A stretch of 64,000 nt of DNA from an uncultured Acetatifactor sp. (GTDB lineage: Bacteria > Bacillota > Clostridia > Lachnospirales > Lachnospiraceae): contig CAJUCT010000021.1 in NCBI GenBank assembly GCA_910585015.1, positions 10,614-74,613 on the forward strand, in the 5' to 3' direction. Below are positions 26,656 through 35,700 of the stretch, piece by piece (positions within the stretch are counted from its first letter, which is position 1; every line of letters begins with the position of its first letter). The position numbers and the translations under genes are program-made. The notes beneath the pieces were generated by a model. The model had not been told where the DNA came from. It ran no database searches and saw only the letters and a list, made by a program, of their open reading frames with translations.

Positions 26656-28755
26656 ATGGAAGAATTGCGCTTTATCATGCAGTATATCAAGAGGCATAAA
26701 TGGCATTACCTTGCGGGCATCGTCACTCTGTTCGTGGTGGATTTTGCCAATCTGTACATACCCAGGATCACCGGCACAATCACTGACGGGCTGACGGCCC
26801 GCACCCTGGACTGGAGCGGCGTGAAGAGATGTCTGCTTGGACTGCTTCTGCTGGGGCTGACGCTGGCCGTGGGGCGTTTCCTCTGGAGATATTTTCTGTT
26901 CGGCTCCGCCAGAAAAATAGAGAAAGAACTGCGCGACGACATGTTTGCCCACCTGGAAAAAATGAGCGTGGACTACTTTAACGAGAACAAGACCGGCGAT
27001 CTGATGACACGCTTTACCAGCGATTTAAACGCCATCCGCATGGCCATCGGCATGGCTGTGATCTCCGCCTTTGACGCCACGGTGATGACGGTGATGGTCA
27101 TCGGGCAGATGATGGTGTATGTGAATGTGAAATTGACGCTGCTGGCGCTGATCCCCATGGTGGTGATCTGCGGCGGCACTATCTATTATGGAAAAATTAT
27201 CCACGCCAGATACATGGAGCGCCAGGAGGCAATTTCCGATCTGACGGATTATGTGCAGGAGAGCTTTTCCGGCATCCGGGTCATCAAGGCTTTCGTCCGG
27301 GAGCAGGCGCAGCTGAAGGCTTTTACAAAGGCCAATGAGAAAACCAGGGAGAAAAACCTGAACCTGATACGGCTGCAGACCGTGGTTATGCCTTTGCTGG
27401 AGGTGTTTATAGGCATCAGCAGTCTGGTGACTCTGATCTATGGCGGCTATCTGGCTATCCTGGGGGAGATCACCCTGGGGCGTTTCGTGGCTTTCCACCA
27501 GTACGTAAATATGCTGGTTTGGCCTATGCTGGCCTGCGGCGATGCCATCAACACCTTTGCCCAGGGCGGAGCCTCCATCAAGCGGGTGCGCGCCGTCATG
27601 GAGGAGGTGCCGGGGGTGCGGGATGGGCAGTTCTTTGAACTGCGGTTCGAAGAACAGCGGCTTGAGGCATCACAGGCGGCGGATTTGCAGGCCGCGGAAG
27701 GAAAGAGCGGGGCCGGCCGGGGGAAATCTGCTTCCCGGGCCAAGAACCGCCTGGAGGCCATAACCCGTCAGGAGGCCATAACCCGTCAGGAGGCGGAGAA
27801 TATGCGCGGCACCCAGCCGCCCCTGACCGGGCAGATCACTTTTTCCCATCTGACCTACACCCATAAGGGAGCATTGGAGCCGGATCTGCGGGATATCTGT
27901 CTGGAGGTTCCGGCGGGCACGACCCTGGCGGTGATCGGACGCACCGGCAGCGGCAAATCCACCCTGGTCAATCTGATGCTGCACTTATACAACACGGATC
28001 GGGGTATGATCCTGTTGGACGGCAGGGATATCAACACCATTCCCCTAAAGGAACTGCGGCGGCAGATCGCCTATGTGCCCCAGGACAACTTTCTGTTTTC
28101 CGATACGTTAAAAGCCAATATCGCCTTCGGGGTGGAGGGACAGGATATGGAGCGGATCGTGGCCGCCACAAAGGCCGCCTGCATTCATGACAGCATTATG
28201 GAATTTCCGGATAAGTATGACACTATGGTAGGGGAGCGGGGGGTGACCCTCTCCGGCGGACAGAAGCAGCGCAGTTCCATCGCCAGGGCCTTGATGAAGG
28301 ATGCCCCCATACTGATTCTGGACGACGCGCTGTCCGCGGTGGACACCGACACGGAAGAACAGCTGCTGCGGAACCTGCGGGAGAACCGCCAGGGGAAGAC
28401 CACGATTCTGATTGCCCACAGAATATCCACGATCCAACATGCGGACGTGATTCTGGTGCTGGATGGGGGCCGGGCCGCGGAGGTGGGCAACCATGCCCGG
28501 CTTATGGAACAGAGGGGTATCTACTACGAGATGTTTGAGAAGCAGCAGCTGGAAGCCGCCATGGGCGAACAGAGAGCGGCGCTGCACAGAGAGTATGGGG
28601 ACGAGCCGGCTGCGGAGGAGACAATGCATGTAATCGGCCAGGCGGCACCGTTGTCCCAGGGGAAGACAATGTCCAAAACAGACCAGGCAGTACCGCCGTC
28701 CCGGAAGGAAAACACATCGGCAGCGCTCCCGGCGCCGGGAAAGGAGGCGGAGTAA
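26656..28755 (+). CDS. Heterodimeric ABC exporter, BmrC-like subunit
   Basis: 699 aa: six-helix exporter domain (about 15-310), then an NBD with Walker A GRTGSGKSTLV (about 433), signature TLSGGQKQR, and Walker B ILILDDALSAVD. The catalytic Glu after Walker B is Asp, as in the degenerate site of asymmetric exporters such as BmrCD. Between TMD and NBD is a 55-residue basic/Ala-rich linker with a doubled 18-bp unit (AITRQE twice), and the C-terminus has about 60 extra low-complexity residues. The partner gene begins 1 bp after the stop. Family members export drugs or lipids in heterodimers; substrate unknown. Confidence 0.88.
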   Translation: MEELRFIMQYIKRHKWHYLAGIVTLFVVDFANLYIPRITGTITDGLTARTLDWSGVKRCLLGLLLLGLTLAVGRFLWRYFLFGSARKIEKELRDDMFAHLEKMSVDYFNENKTGDLMTRFTSDLNAIRMAIGMAVISAFDATVMTVMVIGQMMVYVNVKLTLLALIPMVVICGGTIYYGKIIHARYMERQEAISDLTDYVQESFSGIRVIKAFVREQAQLKAFTKANEKTREKNLNLIRLQTVVMPLLEVFIGISSLVTLIYGGYLAILGEITLGRFVAFHQYVNMLVWPMLACGDAINTFAQGGASIKRVRAVMEEVPGVRDGQFFELRFEEQRLEASQAADLQAAEGKSGAGRGKSASRAKNRLEAITRQEAITRQEAENMRGTQPPLTGQITFSHLTYTHKGALEPDLRDICLEVPAGTTLAVIGRTGSGKSTLVNLMLHLYNTDRGMILLDGRDINTIPLKELRRQIAYVPQDNFLFSDTLKANIAFGVEGQDMERIVAATKAACIHDSIMEFPDKYDTMVGERGVTLSGGQKQRSSIARALMKDAPILILDDALSAVDTDTEEQLLRNLRENRQGKTTILIAHRISTIQHADVILVLDGGRAAEVGNHARLMEQRGIYYEMFEKQQLEAAMGEQRAALHREYGDEPAAEETMHVIGQAAPLSQGKTMSKTDQAVPPSRKENTSAALPAPGKEAE

Positions 28756-28756
28756 T

Positions 28757-30784
28757 ATGCGCAGACTATTGACATACCTTAAGCCTCACAAGTGGACTAT
28801 GACCATCGCCACGACCCTGGTGCTGTTTATCATCGTGGTGGAACTGTACCGTCCCATCATCATCGGCGATGCCATTGACGACTATATCAACGGATACTAT
28901 CAGCCCTTCCAGGTGACAACGGAAGGAACCAGGGAAGCCGTACCCTATGGAGATATATGGCTGGTCAGAGTGAATCGGCAAAGCAGTCATCCGCAGGACG
29001 TTCAGCAGGAGGACGGCCTGCTCCCAATATCCCGGGACAGCGAAGCTTATTACCAACTGTTTCTCTATGAGGATCACTATTATATGGCGGAAGGGCTGAC
29101 CGCAGCCGAGAGCGCGTCCCTGACGGAGGGCAGTCCGGAACTGATACAGACCTATGTGGACGCGGGGGCCCCCCGCCTTGACAGGGAACAGCTGAAGGCC
29201 CTGCGGCGCTATGATTTTACCGGCATACTCTACGCGGCGGGGCTGTACCTGCTGATGATGGCGCTGGGCTTTGTGCTGAACGCGGTGGATACCTGGATGC
29301 TCCAGAAGATGGGGCAGAACATCATCTTCCGCATGAGGGAGCAGGTATTCTCCCATATCCATAGCCTGTCCCTGAGCTTTTTCAACACTACCCCGGTGGG
29401 CAAGCTGGTGACCCGTGTCAGCAATGACACCGAGGCAGTGAATGAAATGTTCACCACTATTTTGGTGAAGCTCTTTAAAAACGTGGTAAAAATTCTGGGC
29501 TATGGAGTGGTGATGCTGTCCATCAGTGTGCCCATGACGCTGGTATCCTTTGTGCTGCTGCCGGTGGTGGGAGCGCTGACCTTCGTATTCCGCTTCTATT
29601 CCCGGAAAGCCTACAAGATCACCCGCAACAAGATCACGGAGCTGAACACCTTCCTCTCCGAGCACATCTCCGGTATGAGGCTGATCCAGGTGTTTGTCCG
29701 GGAGCAGGAGAAGTATGAGGAATTTGAGAAAAAATCCCGGGAACTGTTCCGGGCCAACTGGCGGGAAGTTATGACTTTTGCCATCTTCCGCCCCAGCATT
29801 TACTTTTTGTCCATCATTGCCATGGTGATTGTGATTGGGACCGGAAGCTATTCGGTGCTGGGGGGCAGTCTGTCCCTGGGTACGCTGTTCATTTTTATCA
29901 CCTATATCAGTTCTTTCTTTGAACCGATTCAGGAACTGGCGGAGCAGTTCGGTACTTTGCAGTCTTCCCTGGCCTCCGCGGAGAAGGTTTTCTCCATATT
30001 GGACGAGGAGCCCCAGATCCTGAACCCGCCCCGGCCCATAGAGGTAAACATTCAGGGCCGCATTGAGTTTAAGCATGTGTGGTTTGCCTATGAGAAGGAG
30101 GACTATATCTTAAAGGATGTGAGTTTCTTGATCCATCCCGGGGAGAAGGTTGCCTTTGTGGGCGCCACCGGGGCGGGCAAGACCTCCATACTGAATCTCA
30201 TCGGCAGATATTTTGATATACAGAAGGGCGAGATTCTGATAGACGGCGTCAACATCAAGGAGATTGACAAAGCCCAGCTGCGCCGGGCCATCGGCCAGGT
30301 ACAGCAGGACGTGTTTCTCTTTACCGGCGATATCAAGAGCAATATTTCCCTAGATAACGAGGATATCAGCCGGGAGGATGTGATCCGCGCGGCCCGGACG
30401 GTCCATGCGGACACTTTTATCGAGAAGATGCCCGGCGGCTATGACGCGCCGGTGACGGAGAGGGGCAGCACTCTGTCCGCAGGGCAGCGGCAGCTGATCT
30501 CCTTTGCCCGGACCCTGGCCTATGAGCCCCGGATTCTGGTGCTGGACGAGGCCACGGCCAACATCGACACCGAGACGGAGAGCCTGATCACCCAGGCCCT
30601 GTCTGCGCTGATGAAGGACCGCACCACCATCATGGTGGCCCACAGGCTGTCCACAATCCAACATGCGGACAAGATCATTGTTCTGCATCACGGCCGTATC
30701 CGGGAGTCCGGCAGCCATCAGGAACTGCTGGCCCAGAACGGACTTTACAAGAAGCTCTATGACCTGCAGCTGGTGCAGGAATAG
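28757..30784 (+). CDS. Heterodimeric ABC exporter, BmrD-like subunit with extracellular domain
   Basis: 675 aa. Between the first and second membrane helices (about residues 40-145) is an insert of about 100 polar residues, matching the extracellular domain that marks BmrD (YheH) of Bacillus subtilis, which is almost the same length. The NBD has GATGAGKTSILN (Walker A, about 470), signature TLSAGQRQL (second Gly of the motif replaced by Ala) and an intact catalytic Glu in ILVLDEATANID. Together with the Asp in the partner's Walker B this gives one consensus and one degenerate ATP site. Start ATG overlaps the previous gene's end region; RBS AAAGGAGGCGG lies inside that gene. Confidence 0.9.
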   Translation: MRRLLTYLKPHKWTMTIATTLVLFIIVVELYRPIIIGDAIDDYINGYYQPFQVTTEGTREAVPYGDIWLVRVNRQSSHPQDVQQEDGLLPISRDSEAYYQLFLYEDHYYMAEGLTAAESASLTEGSPELIQTYVDAGAPRLDREQLKALRRYDFTGILYAAGLYLLMMALGFVLNAVDTWMLQKMGQNIIFRMREQVFSHIHSLSLSFFNTTPVGKLVTRVSNDTEAVNEMFTTILVKLFKNVVKILGYGVVMLSISVPMTLVSFVLLPVVGALTFVFRFYSRKAYKITRNKITELNTFLSEHISGMRLIQVFVREQEKYEEFEKKSRELFRANWREVMTFAIFRPSIYFLSIIAMVIVIGTGSYSVLGGSLSLGTLFIFITYISSFFEPIQELAEQFGTLQSSLASAEKVFSILDEEPQILNPPRPIEVNIQGRIEFKHVWFAYEKEDYILKDVSFLIHPGEKVAFVGATGAGKTSILNLIGRYFDIQKGEILIDGVNIKEIDKAQLRRAIGQVQQDVFLFTGDIKSNISLDNEDISREDVIRAARTVHADTFIEKMPGGYDAPVTERGSTLSAGQRQLISFARTLAYEPRILVLDEATANIDTETESLITQALSALMKDRTTIMVAHRLSTIQHADKIIVLHHGRIRESGSHQELLAQNGLYKKLYDLQLVQE

Positions 30785-30832
30785 GAGGGAAAAGGTGGAA
30801 ATATAAAAGGAGCGAAAGCAGGTAATTTTCAT

Positions 30833-31651
30833 ATGACAGAGCGTACAATAGACCATTTTAACCTGGCCCAGATCTGCCGGTCCGGGCAATGCTTCCGCAT
30901 GAATGCAAAGGGCGAAAACCGGTACAGCGTCATTGCCGGGAGACACTATCTGGAAATGGAGCAGCAGGGACAGAAATGCGTTTTTGACTGCGGCGAGGAG
31001 GAATTTGAAAATTTCTGGAAAGATTATTTTGACCTGGGGACGGATTACGGCTCCTATATAGGCAAGGTGGCCCGGGGAGACAGCTATCTTAGAAACGCAA
31101 CGGAGTTTGGCGCAGGAATCAGGATACTGCGCCAGGATCTGTGGGAGATGATTGTCTCCTTCCTGATTTCCCAGCAGAACAATATCACCCGGATTCGCAG
31201 ATGTATAGAAAATATCTGCGCAAGTTATGGGGAAAAGCAGGAAAGCAGCCAAGGGAAGGCATATCATGCCTTCCCCACGCCCCAGGCGCTGGCAGTTCTG
31301 TCGGAGGACGCCTTGATGGCATGTAATCTCGGCTACCGCAGCAAATATGTGGTGCGCGCCGCCAGGGATGTGGCAGGAGGGCAATGCAGTCTGGAAGCGA
31401 TCCGCAGTCTTCCTTATCCAAAGGCCAAAGAGGAACTGCTGAAATTATACGGTGTGGGGGAAAAAGTGGCGGACTGTGTCTGCCTTTTCGCGCTGCACCA
31501 TCTGGAGGCATTCCCGGTGGACACCCATATCCGGCAGGCCATGGAGGCCCACTATAAGGAAGGTTTTCCCATGGAGCGTTACGAGGGCTGTCAGGGGGTG
31601 CTGCAGCAGTACATATTCTATTATGAATTGGCCGGAGACAGACAGCCGTAA
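30833..31651 (+). CDS. 8-oxoguanine DNA glycosylase (OGG1-type)
   Basis: 272 aa. An N-terminal OGG domain (LAQICRSGQCFRM, matching the GQxFRW region of OGG1) is followed by the helix-hairpin-helix glycosylase/lyase fold: ISQQNNITRIRRCIENIC (about 112), and LYGVGEKVADCVCLFALHHLEAFPVDTH split at about residues 205-230. The catalytic Lys is in GVGEKVAD and the Asp in PVDTH. It removes oxidised guanine from DNA. AlkA-type specificity is less likely because the OGG-type N-terminal domain is clear. It lies 48 bp downstream of the exporter pair. Confidence 0.87.
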   Translation: MTERTIDHFNLAQICRSGQCFRMNAKGENRYSVIAGRHYLEMEQQGQKCVFDCGEEEFENFWKDYFDLGTDYGSYIGKVARGDSYLRNATEFGAGIRILRQDLWEMIVSFLISQQNNITRIRRCIENICASYGEKQESSQGKAYHAFPTPQALAVLSEDALMACNLGYRSKYVVRAARDVAGGQCSLEAIRSLPYPKAKEELLKLYGVGEKVADCVCLFALHHLEAFPVDTHIRQAMEAHYKEGFPMERYEGCQGVLQQYIFYYELAGDRQP

Positions 31652-31669
31652 GGAAGACGCGGAAATCTC

Positions 31670-31700
31670 TTGACTGTAAACCTGGTTTATACTTTATTAT
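31670..31700 (+). promoter_or_regulatory. MerR-type promoter with 19-bp spacer and dyad operator
   Basis: TTGACT (31670-31675), a 19-bp spacer, TATTAT (31695-31700). The spacer centre holds the perfect dyad TAAACC-T-GGTTTA (31677-31689). Overlong spacers with a central dyad are the hallmark of MerR-activated promoters; the gene downstream is a MerR regulator, so autoregulation is likely. Confidence 0.8.
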
Positions 31701-31731
31701 TGGGGAAAATATAATCCGGGGAGGCAGACAT

Positions 31732-32562
31732 ATGACTATAAAAGAAGCAGAGGAGCAGACAGGCTTATCACGATCCAATATACGTTTTTACGAGAAGGAG
31801 GGACTGGTAAAGCCCAGGCGGAATGCGGGCAACAGTTACAGGGATTACTCGGAGAAGGATATCGGGGAACTTCAAAAGATTGCCTACCTGCGCACACTGG
31901 GCATCTCTATAGAGGATATCCGCGAAGTTGTGGAGGGACAGGCAGACTTATATGAGGTAATACAAGGGCAGATTCCCCTGCTGGAGCGGCAGATGTCCGA
32001 CCTGCAAAATGCCAGGCGGATGTGCCAAATGCTGCTGTCCCAGGGAAAAATCAGTTACGAAGACCTGGAGATAAACAGATATGTAAACGATCTGGAAGAA
32101 TACTGGCAAAAGAACCGGCAGATTTTAAGGCTGGATTCCATCGACTTCCTGTTTATATGGGGAGGAAAGACGGCCTGGGTTTTGATCACAGCCGCAAGCC
32201 TGCTGATTGCCCTGTGTGCCCTGTGGGTTCTGCCGGAGCAAATACCGGTTCAGTGGAGCGGCGGCGAGGCTGTATCCCTGGCGGACAGGCGAACCATCCT
32301 TGCGTATCCGGCGGCCTGTGTGGTTATCCGGTTTCTGCTGCGGCCCATTATTGACACACGTATAAAGCGCAGCACTCTGTACAGCAGCCCAATCACGAAC
32401 TATATAACGAACGGCCTCTGTTTTGCCGCCCTGTCGGCAGAGGTATTCATGATTCTTTTTGTAAAAGGAATTGTCACACACATCACCGTGATTCTGGCTG
32501 TGGAATGCATGATTTTAGTCGCTTTTTTGTGGCTTGTCAGAAAGAGATTACCCATAGGATAA
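31732..32562 (+). CDS. MerR-family regulator with C-terminal membrane domain
   Basis: 276 aa. Residues 1-75 form a winged MerR HTH (GLSRSNIRFYEKEGLVKPRR, then YLRTLGISIEDIREVV), residues 75-125 a coiled dimer helix, and residues about 140-270 contain four hydrophobic segments resembling DUF1648-type membrane proteins (WVLPEQIPVQWSGG). A membrane-tethered DNA-binding regulator is therefore predicted, perhaps sensing a membrane-active compound. A MerR-type promoter with 19-bp spacer precedes it. No obvious second target gene is nearby except the BmrCD-like exporter 1 kb upstream on the same strand. Confidence 0.87.
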   Translation: MTIKEAEEQTGLSRSNIRFYEKEGLVKPRRNAGNSYRDYSEKDIGELQKIAYLRTLGISIEDIREVVEGQADLYEVIQGQIPLLERQMSDLQNARRMCQMLLSQGKISYEDLEINRYVNDLEEYWQKNRQILRLDSIDFLFIWGGKTAWVLITAASLLIALCALWVLPEQIPVQWSGGEAVSLADRRTILAYPAACVVIRFLLRPIIDTRIKRSTLYSSPITNYITNGLCFAALSAEVFMILFVKGIVTHITVILAVECMILVAFLWLVRKRLPIG

Positions 32563-32735
32563 AAATAGCTGGTTAAGCGGACAGAAAATTCCTGCCTCTT
32601 GATTCGCCTTGACATTTTCAAGGAAACCATGCAAAATAAACCTATGAAGATGTCCCAATTGACGAATTGAGTTCCCCAACGCGTATCGGAGATTCAGCGA
32701 GTGCTGGGAAATAAATCAGAGAGGTGTCCTACAAT

Positions 32736-34274
32736 ATGAAAAATATGGAAAAATACCTGTTGAAACTGGAGCCAGCGTTCCCCGGTATCCGGGAACGTTT
32801 AAACGCCGGGGCGGATGAGGCGGAACTTGTCAGGCTGGAAGAAAAGACGGGGCATACGCTTCCGGAGGAGTTCAGAGAACTTTACCTTTCCTTTGACGGA
32901 GAGGATCAGAGAGAAACCGGATTTATGGCAGGATTTATGTTTCTTCCGCTGAAGAGCGTACTTTATGAGTATGAATTTTTCAAGGGAGTGGATGAGGAAC
33001 TGACAGCGATGGGGACCAGGGCGTTAAAGGAGGAGCCCCTGTCCGAACTCTGCTATATACCCTTTGCTTTTGACAGCAGCCGGGCGTTTCTTGTGGTGGA
33101 TCTGTCCCCGGCGCCGGAGGGGAAATCCGGACAGATTGTGGCCGTGGACTATGACTGTAACAGAACCTATCTGCTGGCGGACAGCATGGATGAGTTTTTT
33201 GGAAGAATGGCCGCATGGCTTGAGGAGGGAATCCTTATCGTAAATACGGAGGACGGCCAGGAAGCCTTTCTCATGGAGGCCAGCGGACACCTGTTCAATT
33301 CCCTGGAAAAACTCTCCATACAGGAGGAAAGTGCCGACACAGAGATTCCGCTGCCTGCGGGCTTCTGGCAGGAACGCTATAAGAATAAATCCGTAGCAAA
33401 GCAGGTTCTGGACAAGGAAAAATCCCTGCTGATCACCAAAAAAACGGTGGACTGCGCACTGTTTGGACAGATGGACAACCTGAGGGAACTTATATTACAT
33501 GATTGCAGACTGGAGCATTTGGAAGGGATTGCGGAGGCGCAGCAGCTGAAAAAACTTATTTTTGCCAGATGTACTTTTGACGGGGAGGACTTGTCCGCTC
33601 TCTCCCAGGCTCCTGCGCTGAAGGAACTGAGTTTGAACGTGATGGATGCCAGTGGATTGGCATCGCTGGCGGGACTGGGAACTTTGAGAAGTCTCAGCAT
33701 CCGGGAAATCACAGGGATGGAATTGGAGAAACTGGGGGATTTCGGGAAGCTGCAGGAACTGAGCATAGAGGGAATGGGACTGCATGACGGCGATTTTCTG
33801 AAGGAACTGAGAAACCTGAAAAAACTGGATTTACATTGGCAGGTAATGGATAATCTGGATTTTCTTCCGGCGCTGGCGAAACTGACGGAATTTCACCTGG
33901 CTGCTCCCGCGGCAGACGAGAAGGGGCTGGCGGCGGTATCGGAACTTAAGAAGCTGAAAGAATTTGTCTACCCGGTGCGGGATCTCAAAGTATACGCAAA
34001 TCATCCAAACCTTGTGACAGTAGGAATGGCGCCAGGGGGCGTACAGGGCTTTGAGGCATTTGCAGGCAGCAAGGTAAACAGCTTTATAGTCTGCGGCAGC
34101 CTCACGGCGGACAACAATAAATGGAACAGCTATGCATCGGAAGCAGACGGAGAAACCTGTGATACGCCTCGCAGTGAGAATGAAGAGATGGAAAAGCTTG
34201 AGGTAAAAATGGAGCAGTATGTGAAAATTTATTCATATGGCCGGAAAGGGACACCGAACGGCCTGAAGCGATGA
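32736..34274 (+). CDS. SMI1/KNR4 (SUKH) protein with leucine-rich repeats
   Basis: 512 aa from the ATG at 32736. Residues 10-175 match the SUKH fold: LVRLEEKTGHTLPEEFRELYLSFDG, FLPLKSVLYEYEF, and IPFAFDSSRAFLVVDL. After a spacer, residues 235-440 hold about eight leucine-rich repeats (LRELILHDCRLEHLEGI, LKELSLNVMDASGLASLAGL and similar). SUKH domains are the commonest immunity modules against polymorphic toxins but also occur in general regulators. The LRR part is a protein-binding scaffold. No toxin gene adjoins it, so an orphan immunity role is only a hypothesis. The 170-bp gap upstream has a weak promoter candidate (TTGACA at 32609-32614). Confidence 0.8.
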   Translation: MKNMEKYLLKLEPAFPGIRERLNAGADEAELVRLEEKTGHTLPEEFRELYLSFDGEDQRETGFMAGFMFLPLKSVLYEYEFFKGVDEELTAMGTRALKEEPLSELCYIPFAFDSSRAFLVVDLSPAPEGKSGQIVAVDYDCNRTYLLADSMDEFFGRMAAWLEEGILIVNTEDGQEAFLMEASGHLFNSLEKLSIQEESADTEIPLPAGFWQERYKNKSVAKQVLDKEKSLLITKKTVDCALFGQMDNLRELILHDCRLEHLEGIAEAQQLKKLIFARCTFDGEDLSALSQAPALKELSLNVMDASGLASLAGLGTLRSLSIREITGMELEKLGDFGKLQELSIEGMGLHDGDFLKELRNLKKLDLHWQVMDNLDFLPALAKLTEFHLAAPAADEKGLAAVSELKKLKEFVYPVRDLKVYANHPNLVTVGMAPGGVQGFEAFAGSKVNSFIVCGSLTADNNKWNSYASEADGETCDTPRSENEEMEKLEVKMEQYVKIYSYGRKGTPNGLKR

Positions 34275-34325
34275 GTTTCAGCCGACAAATCGGCGGTTTA
34301 CGGACAAGGGCAGATAGGAGAACAT

Positions 34326-34961
34326 ATGACAAAGAAACAACGTGCTCTGGCAATCATAGAGAAACTGAAGGAGGCATATCCCCAGGCGGATTGTTCCCTG
34401 GATTATGACCAGGCGTGGAAACTGCTGGTCAGTGTGCGGCTGGCGGCCCAGTGTACGGATGCCAGAGTGAATGTGGTGGTGGAAAAGCTGTATGAGAAAT
34501 TTCCGGACGTGGACGCGCTGGCCCAGGCGCCGGTGGAGGAGATTGAGAAGATCGTGCGTCCCTGCGGCCTGGGCAACAGCAAAGCCAGGGATATCAGCGC
34601 CTGTATGAAAGTGCTGCGGGATCAGTACGGCGGCAAAGTGCCCGACGATTTTGACAAGCTGCTGGCACTGCCGGGAGTGGGCAGGAAGAGCGCCAACCTG
34701 ATCATGGGGGACGTGTTTGGCAAGCCCGCCATCGTCACGGACACCCACTGTATCCGTCTGGTGAACCGTATGGGGCTGGTGGACGGATGCAGGGAGCCCG
34801 CCAAAGTGGAAAAGGAATTGTGGAAACTCATACCGCCCCAGGAGGGCAATGATTTTTGCCACAGGCTGGTGAACCACGGCCGGGAGATCTGCACCGCCCG
34901 CACTAAGCCCTACTGCGATAAATGCTGTCTGCAGGATATCTGTAAAAAAGCGGGAGTATAG
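34326..34961 (+). CDS. nth: Endonuclease III
   Basis: 211 aa base-excision DNA glycosylase/AP lyase. HhH motif LPGVGRKSANLIMGD (about 115-129) with the catalytic Lys, catalytic Asp in VTDTHCIRLVNRMG, and the C-terminal 4Fe-4S ligands C-x6-C-x2-C-x5-C in CTARTKPYCDKCCLQDIC. Length is typical. Start ATG follows TAGGAGAACAT. It removes oxidised pyrimidines; the OGG-type glycosylase for oxidised purines lies 2.7 kb upstream. Confidence 0.94.
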   Translation: MTKKQRALAIIEKLKEAYPQADCSLDYDQAWKLLVSVRLAAQCTDARVNVVVEKLYEKFPDVDALAQAPVEEIEKIVRPCGLGNSKARDISACMKVLRDQYGGKVPDDFDKLLALPGVGRKSANLIMGDVFGKPAIVTDTHCIRLVNRMGLVDGCREPAKVEKELWKLIPPQEGNDFCHRLVNHGREICTARTKPYCDKCCLQDICKKAGV

Positions 34962-35050
34962 ATGCCTTAATACAAAACGGCCATTTTAGCGGCGCCTGTG
35001 CATGGCAGATCGGGTTCTGTGTTTTAGAAAAGCGATAAAAGGAGAAAAAC

Positions 35051-35146
35051 ATGATGAAAATCATTGACAAACTCTTAGATATGCAATATCATGTTTATAT
35101 GATGCACAAGGAAGATTTGATGTTTTCCAATAAATCGAACTTGTGA
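35051..35146 (+). CDS. Small ORF of 31 codons with strong RBS
   Basis: ATG at 35051 with AAAAGGAGAAAAAC in front encodes a 31-residue Met-rich peptide (MMKIIDKLLDMQYHVYMMHK and eleven more). The stop codon overlaps the -35 box of the next promoter. Not recognised; it could be a small protein, a leader peptide or chance. Confidence 0.35.
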   Translation: MMKIIDKLLDMQYHVYMMHKEDLMFSNKSNL

Positions 35147-35196
35147 AAAAGTGGGTAATGCACTATAGTGTTTTTACAACACGAAATATAATGTAA
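35141..35196 (+). promoter_or_regulatory. Promoter and probable operator of the BlaI-type gene
   Basis: TTGTGA (35141-35146), 17-bp spacer, TATAGT (35164-35169). The -10 lies in the perfect palindrome CACTATAGTG (35161-35170). Downstream, TTACA-N13-TGTAA (35174-35178/35192-35196) resembles TACA/TGTA half-sites used by BlaI/MecI repressors. Confidence 0.6.
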
Positions 35197-35209
35197 GGGA
35201 GAGTTTGCC

Positions 35210-35602
35210 ATGAAGTTAAATCCACGTGAATTAGAAGTATTGAAGATCTTACACGCATCAGAACAACCATTGACATCCACCCAGATTGTCAGAGCCGGTG
35301 AAGAATTGACCCAGAGTACTGTCCAGGCAGTACTGCGCAAGTTGATGGCTAACGGCATGATAGAGGTGCAGGGAGTTACCCATAGCGGTAATGTGTTGAG
35401 CAGGACTTTCGGCGCAACGGAGAAGTCAAAAGAAATTTTGACCCAGAGATTTCTTGATTCCTATAAAGATTACAAGAACATCATCAGCATAAGAATGGCC
35501 ATTGAAGGTATGCTGTATATGGAAGAGGACGCGGAGAAAAGGGCAGAGGACATCGAGGCAATTGAGAAAATTGTTGCCGAAGCAAAAGCAGAGTTAAAAT
35601 AG
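35210..35602 (+). CDS. BlaI/MecI-like winged-helix repressor
   Basis: 130 aa. The N-terminal 75 residues form a winged HTH (LNPRELEVLKILHASEQPLT, then TQSTVQAVLRKLMANGMIEV), followed by a helical dimerisation tail, the plan of BlaI/MecI/CopY regulators. There is no BlaR1-type sensor protease or beta-lactamase gene nearby, so its inducer and targets are open. Its own promoter carries palindromes suited to autoregulation. Start ATG follows AGGGAGAG. Confidence 0.78.
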   Translation: MKLNPRELEVLKILHASEQPLTSTQIVRAGEELTQSTVQAVLRKLMANGMIEVQGVTHSGNVLSRTFGATEKSKEILTQRFLDSYKDYKNIISIRMAIEGMLYMEEDAEKRAEDIEAIEKIVAEAKAELK

Positions 35603-35628
35603 GAGTAAGGTTTAGCGGAACATATAAA

Positions 35629-35654
35629 AACGGCGGGGATTCCCGTCGTTTTTT
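35629..35654 (+). terminator. Intrinsic terminator
   Basis: AACGGCGGG (35629-35637) / CCCGTCGTT (35642-35650) with one G-T pair, followed by a T-run. Confidence 0.85.
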
Positions 35655-35700
35655 ATTATGCAGGTTATTCAGCTGACTTATCATTTTACTTTGTCTGTGC

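Noticed and set aside
32640..32735. Short coding segment ahead of the SUKH-LRR gene
   Set aside because: A 22-codon frame (VPQRVSEIQRVLGNKSE and on) reads protein-like but has no start codon and no family match that I can support.
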